Positions 30,204 to 40,561 of a DNA stretch of 64,000 bases are shown piece by piece (the first letter of the stretch is position 1; every line of letters begins with the position of its first letter). Where the stretch lies: the NCBI GenBank assembly GCA_900323505.1, contig OOIN01000010.1:62001-126000 (forward strand), in the 5' to 3' direction. Position numbers and translations under genes: made by a program. Below the pieces are notes generated by a model. It saw only the letters and a list, made by a program, of their open reading frames with translations. It made no database searches and had not been told where the DNA came from. This stretch comes from Ustilago trichophora (Eukaryota; Basidiomycota; Ustilaginomycetes; Ustilaginales; Ustilaginaceae).

Positions 30204-31523
30204 CTAGAAAGGCGAGAAGCCGGTGAAAGCCACCTGCCCAACATCCGTCCTTGTGTCGACCTTGGTCAGGCTTCCATTCTTCACATTCCTCTCGAAAAGC
30301 ACAATGTTTTGATCGGTCTGATGGCCCACAGCCAACCATTTTGCATCCTTATCCTTGGCCGTGTCGGAGCTCAGACTGAAATGACGGGGCATCCTACCGC
30401 CGCTGCCTACCCATTCGAGGAATTCCAACTGACCGGTCTCTTGGTCTCGTTTGAAGATGCTGATATGGTCTTCGGACATATCACCGCGATCAGAGACATA
30501 GACAAAATCGCCAGCCGGGACAACGGCGATCTCTGCCGTGGTCCTGTTGGTCGGCAAGATGCCCTCTCCGCTCAGAGGCACGCCAGGCGGAGAGGCAATG
30601 ATTGGGGCACCAATCATCTTGAGCTCCCCCGTCTCTTCGTTGACGCTGAAAGCCGAGACTGTGTTGTCAAGCTCCGAGGCGAGGTAAGCAAACACTCTTC
30701 CACGTGTATCACGATGGAATGTAATATGCCTCGGTCCCGAACCAACTTTGACATCGGTACTAGCGGTGAACTTGACCTCGCCTCCGTGAGTGATGTGGAG
30801 ATGGTGAATCTGGTCAGCGCCAAGATCGCATACGTACACCCACTTTCCAGAGGGTGAAATGCTGACTTGATGAGCGTAAGAGTGGTCTTGTCTATCTGGC
30901 ACCGGGCCTAACTTTGGAGCATCGGCAGGCCGAGTGAATTGGAATACCTGTTTGGGGGTTTCGGACAGTGTTCCGTCTTTGGGATTGATAGTGAGCACGC
31001 CAGCCGAACCGGAGCCGTAATTTGCCACGAAAAGGAGATTCCTGCTTGGGCCGTGACCAATGAGGCAGCTAACGGGCCCATCTCCGCCGCTCGAAGAACC
31101 TTTGATTCGCTGAGTCTCGGTCGTACCAGTTTGGACTATGGTTCCCGTCTCCGAGTTGTATATATGCGAGAATACCCGGCCAGGAGCGGACTCATCGACA
31201 GCATAGAAGTCGGTCACCGCATAGAAGGCATCCTTCCCATCCTCCTCGCACTCGGTAGTTTTGGGCTTGGAATGGGAGCGGGTTTGGGAATAGGCGATCC
31301 ACGAAGGACTAGTGCCCGACGAGTTGGGCTTGATACCGGAAGACACTTGTGCCAGCTTCCCTTGTGAAGGGTCGACAGAGTAGGGCACGATGGTGCCGTT
31401 GTAGCCGGCGGCAAAGAGGGTCATTTTGCGCTGCTTGTGAGTCGTAATATGTATCGAGGCTGAGAGCTGGCATAGAGCTAACCAGAGAGCGGCGAGCAAG
31501 ACTAAGTGAGCTCTGATCAGCAT
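30204..31523 (-). CDS. lactonase-like seven-bladed beta-propeller (6-phosphogluconolactonase family)
   Basis: 439 residues. Belongs to the Pfam Lactonase family (bacterial Pgl/YbhE type and fungal carboxy-muconate cyclase relatives): LFVANYGSGSAGVLTI, HSYAHQVSISPSGKWVYVCDLGADQIHHL, RHITFHRDTRGRVFAYLASELDNTVSAF, FVYVSDRGDMSEDHISIF, MPRHFSLSSDTAKDKDAKWLAVGHQ. The first start gives a hydrophobic N-terminus (HLVLLAALWLALCQLSAS) that looks like a signal peptide, so the long form may be secreted. An internal Met at residue 34 (MTLFAAGYNGT) would give a cytosolic form. Some members hydrolyse 6-phosphogluconolactone or other cyclic sugar esters; the substrate here is open. Single exon. Confidence 0.82.
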   Translation of the reverse strand: MLIRAHLVLLAALWLALCQLSASIHITTHKQRKMTLFAAGYNGTIVPYSVDPSQGKLAQVSSGIKPNSSGTSPSWIAYSQTRSHSKPKTTECEEDGKDAFYAVTDFYAVDESAPGRVFSHIYNSETGTIVQTGTTETQRIKGSSSGGDGPVSCLIGHGPSRNLLFVANYGSGSAGVLTINPKDGTLSETPKQVFQFTRPADAPKLGPVPDRQDHSYAHQVSISPSGKWVYVCDLGADQIHHLHITHGGEVKFTASTDVKVGSGPRHITFHRDTRGRVFAYLASELDNTVSAFSVNEETGELKMIGAPIIASPPGVPLSGEGILPTNRTTAEIAVVPAGDFVYVSDRGDMSEDHISIFKRDQETGQLEFLEWVGSGGRMPRHFSLSSDTAKDKDAKWLAVGHQTDQNIVLFERNVKNGSLTKVDTRTDVGQVAFTGFSPF

Positions 31524-32194
31524 GTTGAAAGGAGACGATGCTGTTGAGATGGTTCAGGGTTGAGGGGAGTTTGAGGGACTACTTGCCTTTCTCAAAGACC
31601 TTTTCTATCCTTTCAGCAAGGGTTGTTATCTCACCGGCCTCTGGTCACTGTGGGCGGCGAGGAATGTGCTTCGCTAAAACAAAGATGAAAGAATCACAGA
31701 ATCCAGGGGATGGTAGGAGAATGTGGTGGCATTGTTCGCTTACAACAGTCACACGCAGAACCTTGATTAACTTGACGACGAACAATACACCGGTCACAGT
31801 GGGGAGACCCCACCGATTAAATGGCAGCCCAAGCGTTCCCTTAGACCTAACGTATGCACAAGACCTGAGTCACAGTTTCTCCGTGAGAATGGAACAAGAA
31901 AGCTTGATTTAAGTTAGCTTAGCGAAAACATCGCGGTTGCCCACGTCGATCTGCGATGCAATGCACACGTAAATTTACATGGGAATTCGCCGAGCCCTAT
32001 TTCATCCTCACAGATCACACACACACAACTATGCCACACATCAGAAGCATAAGCTAAAGTGTATGCTGTGGTTGCATTCGATGCATTGCTTTCTGGGGTC
32101 TGGAGTGATACAAGTACAGACACAGAAGGCATCCCACTCAGTCTAGTCGATGAAACAGGTGCGAAAGCAAGGTTGCGGAAACTAAATTTCGACA
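31524..32194. other. intergenic region upstream of the lactonase-like gene
   Basis: 671 bases between the start of the lactonase-like gene and the stop of the mitochondrial gene, both on the minus strand. I see no gene; one frame of about 120 codons lacks any recognisable feature. Confidence 0.5.
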
Positions 32195-34273
32195 CTATCG
32201 TCGGCCCGCACCCTCTTGTAAGGCCTTCAACCATCTCGGCTTGAGGGCCTCTCTTTGTTGTCTAACACTGATATCATCGGCGGCGATCGTCCGGTACGCC
32301 TCTTCGCCGTTGACCTTGCTCCCATCGCTGCGTGTTACGTAAACGTGAGATCGGTCAATGTCGTGGCCGGCTTCTGTGATGCTGGCCATCCTTTTTCGGC
32401 TATGGAGCACATTGGGGATCGCTTCTGTCAGGTAGCGTCGGTTGGCATATACGTTGTGCGAAAGACGTTGTACATGCGGCGAAGACCAGTGGATGTACCG
32501 TCCCAGTCCTGCTTTGCGGTCAGGGTGCTCACGTTCGGCTTTACGATCTTCCTCCTGACTCAGCCACTGGAATGGTCGAGGTTCGGTGGGAGCTATGCGT
32601 GCAGAAGCGGCCGTACTTGCCAGTCGCTCCTTCTCTGCGGCGGTCAAGAACTGCGTCGATGGGTCCGCGGTCGATACTCGTGTCTCAAAGGCTTCGCGCT
32701 CGTCTCGTTCCCAGTAGATCCAATCCGCTCGCTGGAGAAACTCCAGGCTACGCTTTTCAACGGCAGCCTTGATAGGGAGTTCGGAACTGAGCTTCTCGAT
32801 CATCCTCGATTTCACTTCGTCTTGGAAGGCCTTCTGGTTCTCTGCATCCTCTCGCTCCCATTCCGCCTCCCATTCTTTCCTCGTCTTGCGGCCCTTTCGA
32901 GTTGTGCCTTCGCCTTTCTCGTCATCTTCCTCCTGGGCCAGTTTCTTGCGCTGCTTGGATCGCTCTTCCTGCCTTTCGCGCTCAAACATGCCGTTCAGGG
33001 ACGTCTTGATTGGTGCCCTTGGGTACAGATCCAGATTATCAATCTTGAGCGGGTCCTTCTTGGCAAAGGACCACTGCCAATCTTGGTCCTTCTCCTTCAA
33101 GCAGAATTGCAGCCCTTTGGAATCCCAAGCACCGAGCACCATCGTGATGTAGTGCCTGTCACCGTCTTCTGGGTCCTTGTAGCTGAATTCCGCCATGTGT
33201 AGTGGCATGAGAATCGGATATGCTGCCATCATGTCGAGCTTGAACGTGTCAAGCTCGAAGCGCACTGGAGGCGAAGTGATTGGCTCTCCTTGTTCGTTGA
33301 CCAAGGCGATGGTAACCCCAAGCCCGTGCATGTCGCTTCCTGGCAGCTGAAAGCCCGTCGCGAGATCTGGTGTGAACGTAACGTCTTTCAACTCAAGCTT
33401 CTTGCGCAGCATCTCGGGCAGAAAGAGTGGCGAAATGGTGAAAGGCACAGGATCAGGAATTCCACCTTTGATCTTGACGTTGGGATTCTTCTTGCGTTGC
33501 AAATAGGTTTCGTACGACTCGTAATCGACCATGGCCAAGTTGTCCCAAGCAGGAGTTGGTGTGTCTGCAGCGTAGTTGGGATCCTTTTGAAGTTCTTGTG
33601 TAGGGATCATGTCGTGAGGAGGGGGTGGATACATGGGCATCGAGTCCATCGGCTTCCACGAATGGCCTGGGAAGCGGGACGATGTTGTGATAAAATTGGC
33701 TTCTGCTCGGCCGTCATTGCCGCGGCACTTGATCTCGAATGAGGCGTCGACAATCCACGTGGGCAGATAGAGCGCAGTCATCTTCTCGAGCTTGACAATC
33801 TGACCATCACCCTTGGACATGCTCCTCAAACCGATGAGGGATAAAAGCTGGTGCTTGAGCACGGACCATTTGCTCATTACCCGTGGCATGACCTCCGTGG
33901 TTGCAAGCGTTGTCAAATACTCCTTAGCGGCCTTGGTGGATACCCTGAAGGGGATCATTTCTACCTTGGCTTGGTGATGTCTTGGGGCGCCCGAGGTTGA
34001 AGCTGCCGGTGCTGAGGAAGGGCCAGCTTCCACCCTTGCAGCCGGGTTGGAAGCGCTCGAGCTTGCAGCATGACGTTGAAATTTATGTGGAGAAGAAGAC
34101 TTTGTCGAAGCGCGGAGAGCTGATCGAGGACCCTCAGATGGAAGTTCGCGGCGCCGAAGCACCGTCGTTGTGTGCAGCGAGCGATAGTGTTGACCTAGAG
34201 GCCTCGTCAAAGAAGCGCTAGGAAGTGCATGCAGCCCTGGCGAGCTGGCTCGTAGGAGCCTCGCAGCACTCAT
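32195..34273 (-). CDS. unrecognised large mitochondrial protein
   Basis: 692 residues. The N-terminus MSAARLLRASSPGLHAL followed by LGQHYRSLHTTTVLRRR is Arg/Ser/Leu-rich without acidic residues, a clear mitochondrial presequence pattern with a probable cleavage near RSLHTTT. After a Ser/Ala-rich linker comes a well-structured body of about 300 residues, beginning MIPFRVSTKAAKEYLTTLA and containing EKMTALYLPTWIVDASFEI, DPVPFTISPLFLPEMLRKK and RHYITMVLGAWDSKG. A charged coiled segment follows (RERQEERSKQRKKLAQEED), then a C-terminal part with YIHWSSPHVQRLSHNVYANRRYL. I do not recognise a named family. The codon structure and length make a real gene certain. The pattern of conserved-looking aromatic motifs suggests a membrane-associated or assembly role, which is only inference. 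Confidence 0.75.
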   Translation of the reverse strand: MSAARLLRASSPGLHALPSASLTRPLGQHYRSLHTTTVLRRRELPSEGPRSALRASTKSSSPHKFQRHAASSSASNPAARVEAGPSSAPAASTSGAPRHHQAKVEMIPFRVSTKAAKEYLTTLATTEVMPRVMSKWSVLKHQLLSLIGLRSMSKGDGQIVKLEKMTALYLPTWIVDASFEIKCRGNDGRAEANFITTSSRFPGHSWKPMDSMPMYPPPPHDMIPTQELQKDPNYAADTPTPAWDNLAMVDYESYETYLQRKKNPNVKIKGGIPDPVPFTISPLFLPEMLRKKLELKDVTFTPDLATGFQLPGSDMHGLGVTIALVNEQGEPITSPPVRFELDTFKLDMMAAYPILMPLHMAEFSYKDPEDGDRHYITMVLGAWDSKGLQFCLKEKDQDWQWSFAKKDPLKIDNLDLYPRAPIKTSLNGMFERERQEERSKQRKKLAQEEDDEKGEGTTRKGRKTRKEWEAEWEREDAENQKAFQDEVKSRMIEKLSSELPIKAAVEKRSLEFLQRADWIYWERDEREAFETRVSTADPSTQFLTAAEKERLASTAASARIAPTEPRPFQWLSQEEDRKAEREHPDRKAGLGRYIHWSSPHVQRLSHNVYANRRYLTEAIPNVLHSRKRMASITEAGHDIDRSHVYVTRSDGSKVNGEEAYRTIAADDISVRQQREALKPRWLKALQEGAGRR

Positions 34274-34671
34274 CGCTGAAGCAAGCCGCCAATGGCTCGT
34301 TTGCGCAAGGGATGATGTGAGCGGCGAGTTGTGCGTCAGGAAGGATGTGTTGCTCGAGATGAAGCTGAATTGAATGGGGATAGCACAGGAAAAAGTGAAA
34401 GTGAGAACAGCAAGTGAGTTCGCTCCACTTTTTCGAAAAGGTCGGCGCGTTTCGTGTACTGTAGCACGGTCCCGGTTCGAGTCGCTCGGCTAAGGCCGGC
34501 GGGAAAGGACGTCTCGCTTCCTTTCTTCCATCCCACTTAACTACTGGACTTCACTTCCCTTTGTTCTTTCATCTCACCCCTCGTCAGTCAGATCGCTTCC
34601 TGTTGGCTTGAGGTCCCCACTAGCATTCACGCTTGTCTCGAGTGCCCCCGCTCTGGCTGCCTACTATCGAC
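34274..34671. promoter_or_regulatory. divergent promoter region, mitochondrial gene / HEM13
   Basis: 398 bases between head-to-head starts of two genes for mitochondrial proteins. Contains a GTACTGTAGC motif at 34457. The strongly C/T-rich stretch before 34672 looks like a 5' UTR. Confidence 0.55.
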
Positions 34672-36192
34672 ATGCTGGCCCGTTCTCTGCGCTTGGCCGT
34701 ACGTCGGCCATCGACATCATCCTCATGTCGCCAACTGGTCCGACACGCTTCATCTTCAGCTACCAAGACATCTGCAAGGCCAAGCAGCAACACCATGACC
34801 ATTGCTTCGTCCGTAGCGGCCATTGTCGGCGGAATTGCTCTCTACGCTACGCTCTCTCCCAAGTCATCGTCACCCCTACAATGCGAAGTTGCCAAGCCCA
34901 CACCCGCTTCTGCCATCAAGGGCGGTAATCAGTCCGATCTCCCAGAAATTTCTCATCTCGATCCTAAACTTCTGACAGACACCTCGGCACCCATGCGAAA
35001 GAGGATGGAAACGTATATCAAGCTGCTGCAGTACAACATTGTCTCTGCACTCTCTCAAGAGGAGCCAAAGGCTAGGTTCTTGATCGACAGCTGGCTGCGA
35101 AAAGAGGGTGGAGAAGGTATCTCTTGTGTACTTCAGGACGGATCAACGTTCGAGAAGGCCGGTGTCAACATCTCTGTCGTCCACGGTATGCTTCCACCAG
35201 CAGCTGTCAAGCAAATGAGCGCTGACCACGCCGGGCTGATGGACAAGACGGGCTACAAGCTCGAAGGCAAGGATGCAGATGTCAAGGGCCTGCCATTTTA
35301 CGCTGCCGGTTTGAGTTTGGTGGTTCACCCCAAGAACCCATTTGCTCCTACAGTCCACTTCAACTATCGTTACTTTGAGCTCACCCATCCTGAAAAGCTC
35401 GCTGATGGATCGCCCAACCCTCGTCACCCCAAGAACCGCAAGGATGGTCAATACGACAACGAGCCCATTGCTTGGTGGTTCGGCGGAGGAACGGACCTGA
35501 CACCCATCTACCTCTTTGATGAGGATGCAAAGCACTTTCACCAGACGCTCAAATCTGCTGCTGACGAGCACGACCCCTCCTTCTACCCTACATGGAAAAA
35601 GTGGTGCGACAAGTACTTCTGGATCCCTCACCGTGGCGAAGCACGTGGTGTTGGAGGAATCTTCTTTGACGACCTTACCCTCCCACAATGGGCCAACTCC
35701 AGTTCGACTAAGGCATACATCCCCCTTTCGGACGGCACCAAGCCGACACCTTCCAAGCCGCTCGTTCCCTCGTATTCTTCGGCCAAGCAGCACAACCAAG
35801 ACTCGCTCTTCTCCACCGTCCGCTCTCTCGGCGATGCCTTTTTGCCCGCGTACCTGCCCCTCGTGCAAAAGCGCAAATCCACACCTTTCACCGAGGCCCA
35901 CGAGCGCTGGCAGCAGATCCGAAGAGGTCGCTACGTCGAGTTCAATCTCGTCTACGATCGTGGTACAAAGTTCGGTCTTCAGACCCCTGGCGCAAGGATT
36001 GAGAGCATTTTGATGAGTTTGCCCCTCAAAGCCAGGTGGGAGTATATGGAGAAGTACAGCGGAGGCGGAGCCCAGGGGAGGGATGGAAAGGCTACTACCA
36101 GTGCCGATGCTGCTGCGTTAGAGGGCACCGAAGAGGGATCTGCCGAGAAGAAGACTCAGGCCGCGCTTCGGGAGCCTAGAGAATGGGCCTAG
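34672..36192 (+). CDS. HEM13: coproporphyrinogen III oxidase, mitochondrial form
   Basis: 506 residues from ATG 34672. Catalyses the oxygen-dependent conversion of coproporphyrinogen III to protoporphyrinogen IX in heme synthesis. Signatures: [11 protein letters not shown] (230-240), [23 protein letters not shown] (268-290), [19 protein letters not shown] (317-335), [21 protein letters not shown] (406-425), [24 protein letters not shown] (428-451). The N-terminus [20 protein letters not shown] plus a hydrophobic stretch at about 42-61 resembles a presequence with a sorting signal for the intermembrane space, as in animal enzymes; yeast Hem13 lacks it and is cytosolic. Two insertions are unusual: a Ser/Pro/Lys-rich loop (about 338-400) between the FFDDL and FTEAHERW motifs, and a Gly/Ala/Glu-rich segment before the C-terminal ALREPREWA. 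Single exon. Confidence 0.95.
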   Translation: MLARSLRLAVRRPSTSSSCRQLVRHASSSATKTSARPSSNTMTIASSVAAIVGGIALYATLSPKSSSPLQCEVAKPTPASAIKGGNQSDLPEISHLDPKLLTDTSAPMRKRMETYIKLLQYNIVSALSQEEPKARFLIDSWLRKEGGEGISCVLQDGSTFEKAGVNISVVHGMLPPAAVKQMSADHAGLMDKTGYKLEGKDADVKGLPFYAAGLSLVVHPKNPFAPTVHFNYRYFELTHPEKLADGSPNPRHPKNRKDGQYDNEPIAWWFGGGTDLTPIYLFDEDAKHFHQTLKSAADEHDPSFYPTWKKWCDKYFWIPHRGEARGVGGIFFDDLTLPQWANSSSTKAYIPLSDGTKPTPSKPLVPSYSSAKQHNQDSLFSTVRSLGDAFLPAYLPLVQKRKSTPFTEAHERWQQIRRGRYVEFNLVYDRGTKFGLQTPGARIESILMSLPLKARWEYMEKYSGGGAQGRDGKATTSADAAALEGTEEGSAEKKTQAALREPREWA

Positions 36193-36385
36193 TTTTCCCG
36201 TTTCTGTAGAGTTTGTGAAATATGGCCAATAAAAGATATCACCTCTCAATATCGATGAAGTTCGGCCTGTGGTCGTGCTCAATACCATCTTCTGCTCGCA
36301 CGAGAGAAACCATTTCTATGTGGGTGGGGCTCTACAGAGTCGTCATATCTATGAGCTAAGTAGGTGGTGCAACAAATGATCCTCC

Positions 36386-38344
36386 TCACGTCCGCTTGGG
36401 TGTACTGGTCGCCGACCCGGACCTCGATTGTGATCTCGATGGAGTGACGTGACCGATCAACCTTTCTGACAGCCCTTCGTTTGCCTCGGTAGCCGCTGAT
36501 GTCTCTGCCACGGGGCGGACGATCGACTCTGCAGCGGTTGGAGTGTCGGTCCCTGTTGCTGCGTCCGCGCGCTCCTGCACCGGCTGAACGCGCTTTGCCT
36601 GCTGACTGCCTGATCCTGAGCCAGAAACCAGGGTAACAGGGAATGGGAGGAAAGCAGCAGGCCCGCTTTTGCTCCCGATAGTGCCGTATTGTGTGGTCAT
36701 CCCTCTACTGAGTCCACTTCTGCTCGGGTTGGCGTTGGCGACCGGGGCCACTGGGTTCAACGTGAAACTCGGCGGCGGAGTTGCCAATAGCAAGTAATGC
36801 CCAGGACTGAGACCTGTGGGGCGATCCATACTCATCAAGCTCAACTTGGGCGTGCGTAAGCCCGCAGCGGCAGAAGAGGAAGATGAAAGCATGCCGGCGC
36901 TGGGCTGATTAGATGCCGACCGGGAGAGCCCTGACGATGAGCGATCGAATGATCCTGATAGGCGAGAGGCTGCTTTATGTGGGGAGTTGGTGCGGGACCG
37001 AGGTCGGCGGGTAGGACTGAAATTGGCTGCGGATGGCACGCGAAGAGCGCTGCTACTTGGTGCTTCTTCAAAAGCCGGTTCGAGAAAGTCGATTCGCTGA
37101 CGAGATTTGCGTCCAGGTGAGGTAATGCGGCCTCGAGAACCGGTCTCGCTACCGTGCCAGGAGTGGGAAAGTAGCGGTTCTTGTTCTGTGGACTCTTCTC
37201 CTCCAGCTACGATGTCTTCCTCCTCGGAGACTCCTTCGCCCGCTTCCTCGTCCACGTGCTGTTCGCCGGAGCCGGTTTGCGAGCCACTATGCCTCCAAGT
37301 GAGCACAAAAACACCGGCGAATGTAGTCAAGCATCCAAAGAGGAAATTGATTAGCTGGTGGGCGTCCATATTTTCAAAGTCTCTGTAGAGGATTGCGCTG
37401 CCTACGATTGCCGAGATCGTGAAGAAGACGAACTGAGTTGGGATCACTTCCCGGCTATCAAACCTCTGCAAGGCCCTGTTGAGATAGGTGATCTGTACGA
37501 CCGCTGTCGCTGCCAAAACGACTATGAGAACATATGTGATCGGGAATTTGAGCGCTTCGATTGGCTGCCCGCCGGAAATGAGCGAAGAGATGCCTTTTGT
37601 GGAGAGCACAGTAAAGCCTCCAAAGATGGCGCATATTCCAACGTCAATGAGCACCCAGCGGTCGCCCAAGGCGGTGGTGCTCAGGAAGGCGAGGAGTGCA
37701 CCTGAGGACACGGAGATGGCGGTATATATGACGAATTCAAGCCGTTTGATTGCGTGGAGCAGCTGAGAGGGGTCGAGACGGACGTCATTCTGCTTGGAGC
37801 TGAACACTACAGTGACGGCGCCAATGATGGCGAGGAATATCCCGCCAATGTCTGAGAGCTTGAAACGCTCACCGAGAAGTATTGGCGAGATGATGACGTT
37901 CGAGAGTAATGCCACAGCTCCCAAAGGTGCAACAAGGGAGGCAGGGGCAAAGCCGTAAGAGATGAAGTTGCCAGCCTCGCCAATGGTCATGAGCGCAAGT
38001 CCAAGCCACCACAACTTGCTGTGCAAGAACATGGTATCCATTCCATTGCCATTTCCATTATTGTGACCTATGTCTTCGGCGTCATTGGGAGCTGCGTGAC
38101 CGTTCTGCTTTGTTGTATCATTGTCGCGTGAGTTTGGATGGCTCTCGTCGGCGCTGGATGCGTTGTGGTCGTCTATGTGCGTAGCCGCTTCGTGCTGAGT
38201 GGTGTGGGGTTCGTGATGCTGCCCTTGTTGCAGTCGAGTGTGTGCAAGCTTCTGACAGTTGAGAGCTAGACTGATCGTAATGTTTCCTGCCACGGCAACG
38301 ACGACGCCTATCCAGGTATGGCTGGAGGATAGCATATCTAGCAT
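36386..38344 (-). CDS. NIPA-type magnesium transporter
   Basis: 652 residues. The first 360 or so carry about nine membrane segments of the NIPA (DUF803) family: TWIGVVVAVAGNITISLALN, KLWWLGLALMTIGEAGNFISYGFAPASLVAPLG, VALLSNVIISPILLGERFK, DIGGIFLAIIGAVTVVFSSK, PITYVLIVVLAATAVVQITYLNRAL, QFVFFTISAIVGSAILYRDF and LINFLFGCLTTFAGVFVL. The family transports Mg2+ across plasma or endosomal membranes and belongs to the wider drug/metabolite transporter fold. A His/Asp/Asn-rich loop (about 42-95) separates the first two segments. The last 290 residues form a disordered cytosolic tail with Ser/Arg-rich repeats (SQSRSGSATS). Substrate assignment comes from the family. Single exon; alternative start at Met4 makes no difference. 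Confidence 0.88.
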   Translation of the reverse strand: MLDMLSSSHTWIGVVVAVAGNITISLALNCQKLAHTRLQQGQHHEPHTTQHEAATHIDDHNASSADESHPNSRDNDTTKQNGHAAPNDAEDIGHNNGNGNGMDTMFLHSKLWWLGLALMTIGEAGNFISYGFAPASLVAPLGAVALLSNVIISPILLGERFKLSDIGGIFLAIIGAVTVVFSSKQNDVRLDPSQLLHAIKRLEFVIYTAISVSSGALLAFLSTTALGDRWVLIDVGICAIFGGFTVLSTKGISSLISGGQPIEALKFPITYVLIVVLAATAVVQITYLNRALQRFDSREVIPTQFVFFTISAIVGSAILYRDFENMDAHQLINFLFGCLTTFAGVFVLTWRHSGSQTGSGEQHVDEEAGEGVSEEEDIVAGGEESTEQEPLLSHSWHGSETGSRGRITSPGRKSRQRIDFLEPAFEEAPSSSALRVPSAANFSPTRRPRSRTNSPHKAASRLSGSFDRSSSGLSRSASNQPSAGMLSSSSSAAAGLRTPKLSLMSMDRPTGLSPGHYLLLATPPPSFTLNPVAPVANANPSRSGLSRGMTTQYGTIGSKSGPAAFLPFPVTLVSGSGSGSQQAKRVQPVQERADAATGTDTPTAAESIVRPVAETSAATEANEGLSERLIGHVTPSRSQSRSGSATSTPKRT

Positions 38345-40561
38345 GTTTGTGCGAGGTGTCGCCGAAGCAGTTGGCAGAGTCGCTGAACTGGTCGTGACGG
38401 CTAATTGTTTAGGATAACATAGTTGGCAGTACGTAGACTGGATTAAATGCCTCTTGTCCCTACGTGGAAGAGGTGGTTTGTGTTATAGTTACAGAGAGCG
38501 TACTAGATGAGAAGTAAGCACAAAAGGGGACGAGGCGAAGCGGTTCTTCCAAGCTCCGTCATTGCCTGTGACACAACTTGAGAGTGGAGGCATTGGCCCG
38601 AACCGACGCGGTTTGTTTGCTTTTGTTAGAGTCGCAGCTTGTACATTGTAGAAAAAACCTTTGTCGGCCTAACACCTTGCTCGGACCGCAAAAATTATCC
38701 CTGATTCGAATCGTGACAGATCATAAAAATTTACAGTGCTCTTTGCATCAAGACTGAAAGCTCCGTCGGAGCGGCTCCAGCTCCGACCAAGTCACTGGAC
38801 TCAGCTCGTTGCAAGGTATCGAATCCAGCTCGCTCGAAAGTCGGAAAGCCGCCACGTTCGTTCTCGACTTGTAAAGGCTTCCAAGTTGGTTTTGGGTGAT
38901 ACAAGGGGTGGGAACAGATTCAAGATTGGTGTGGATAGAGGACATAGATATTGCTCAGAGAGAGTGGGCTGTCACGAATGACTGACGTCTTGCTTCGAAT
39001 GCATGATGCTGCCCCAATAGACTTGCTGTTACGAATGAAATCTTCGTAATCACTGAGATACCCAAGTGTGAGGATGCATGTGCATCCAAGCAAGTCCATC
39101 GGCAAGATCCGAGTACTGCATCAAGCTTCCCGAGCTTCACCAGCCGGGGGTCATACTGTACAGTACAGTACATGTTTCCCGCGTGTCAAACTCGGCTTTC
39201 GATCTCTTCAAGGTCCTTTTGTTTGGTGTCCACGCTGAGCTGAAACGCATGTCTCTGCGTCCTGCGACAGCTACAGTATCAAGAAGAATAGTTCTTCTCA
39301 AGACATGCCTGCCTAAATCGTACTTGATGCCAAGTTCACTCGTCTCGGTTCCTATAGAGTTCGGTCGCGACCTGAAACCGGACTACTGAAATCAGTGAAT
39401 CTCCCCCTAAGTTTGCAGCATTTCTTGGGTGTACCGCATCTTTGGTACAGGTTCCAAAAATGTAAAACGGGCGTCCTCGAGCACCCTGACAGTCAACCTA
39501 TCGCCCAAGCTCAGAGCGGCTGGAAGAAAGCACTGCTGCAGCAAATAGCATTTGGGGTCTCGTGCGGTGGAAACAATTCCACTGCCTTGGGCAATCTTCG
39601 CGATAGACCATGTGGTCCAGCAAGCTTGGCTCGGAGCTCGCTTCGTCCTCGTAGTGCCTGTTTGATTCCTCCTTGCTTTAATTGAAGCGGCTTTTGCCAT
39701 CTGTCGCTGGTGTGGTTTGGTGGGATGCGGTGGGGTAAAAGTGACCAAACAACAGTGATACGCTAGCATTCTCGAATCGACCTCTCTGGTGCTTTTGCCT
39801 GCCTGCCCCACCAAGATTCGAAGATGCTCTGCTGTACTGTACTACACAGTCCGTACCATCTGATGTATAGTAGCTCGTAATCCTTCTTTCGACCAATTCC
39901 GCAATTCAGGTGCTTTTCATTTGGAAGGGTCGCATTCCTTTCGCAGTTCTCTGCCTCCGCAATCTGAGACCACCCTCCGATTCTTCGTGTGAATCTTGAG
40001 CAACACTAGCGCCATCTTAGCATCGGAATCTTCCTCACGTGCTTCCGGACCTCACTCTCCCGCCCAGTTGGTAGCAACATTCTTTGCTGTGACTGCAGCT
40101 TTAGCGCCTTTCGCTTATATTGATCTATGCCAACATGCGTCTGCTGCATCCCATTTCCTCAACTTGATGAACGCACCGTGCAGAAGATCTTCGTTCAGTT
40201 TAGCTTTTTTCTAGTGCTAGTGTCAAGATTTTAAAACCCCGCCTCGTGCACCTTGCACATGGTTCTGACACATACACACACACACCAGCACGCAACGCAA
40301 ATATGATGTGGGACATGGATCCAAGCAGATCTGTTTCTTTGCAAAGTAAAGATTCCCGTGACCAACTAAAAGAGCGAGATAAGACTACGAATTTTAGCGG
40401 AATTGCAACATGTGCGAGTACGATAGAGACAAGATACAGCAAGCGAGCGACGTGCAAGACGAACCTGGGAGTTGCATGGTTCCGACTTAGCAAGAGCGAT
40501 TATTAAGAACCGAGGCCTGGGAGTAAACAAGAGCGTTGTACGCATACACAGGGGGACTGGA
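38345..40561. other. 2.2-kb intergenic region
   Basis: Lies between the NIPA start and the zinc-finger gene stop. Contains TACAGTA-type motifs at 39154-39175 (three overlapping), 39272 and 39835. No gene is supported: frames of 70-135 codons lack family similarity and clear codon bias. Confidence 0.5.
39151..39176. repeat. TACTGTACAGTACAGTAC motif cluster
   Basis: Three overlapping TACTGTA/TACAGTA units. The part at 39154-39165 (TACTGTACAGTA) is a perfect 12-base palindrome. Confidence 0.9.

Noticed and set aside
34633..34671. TTG-initiated extension of HEM13
   Set aside because: Non-ATG start; the ATG at 34672 begins a good mitochondrial presequence.
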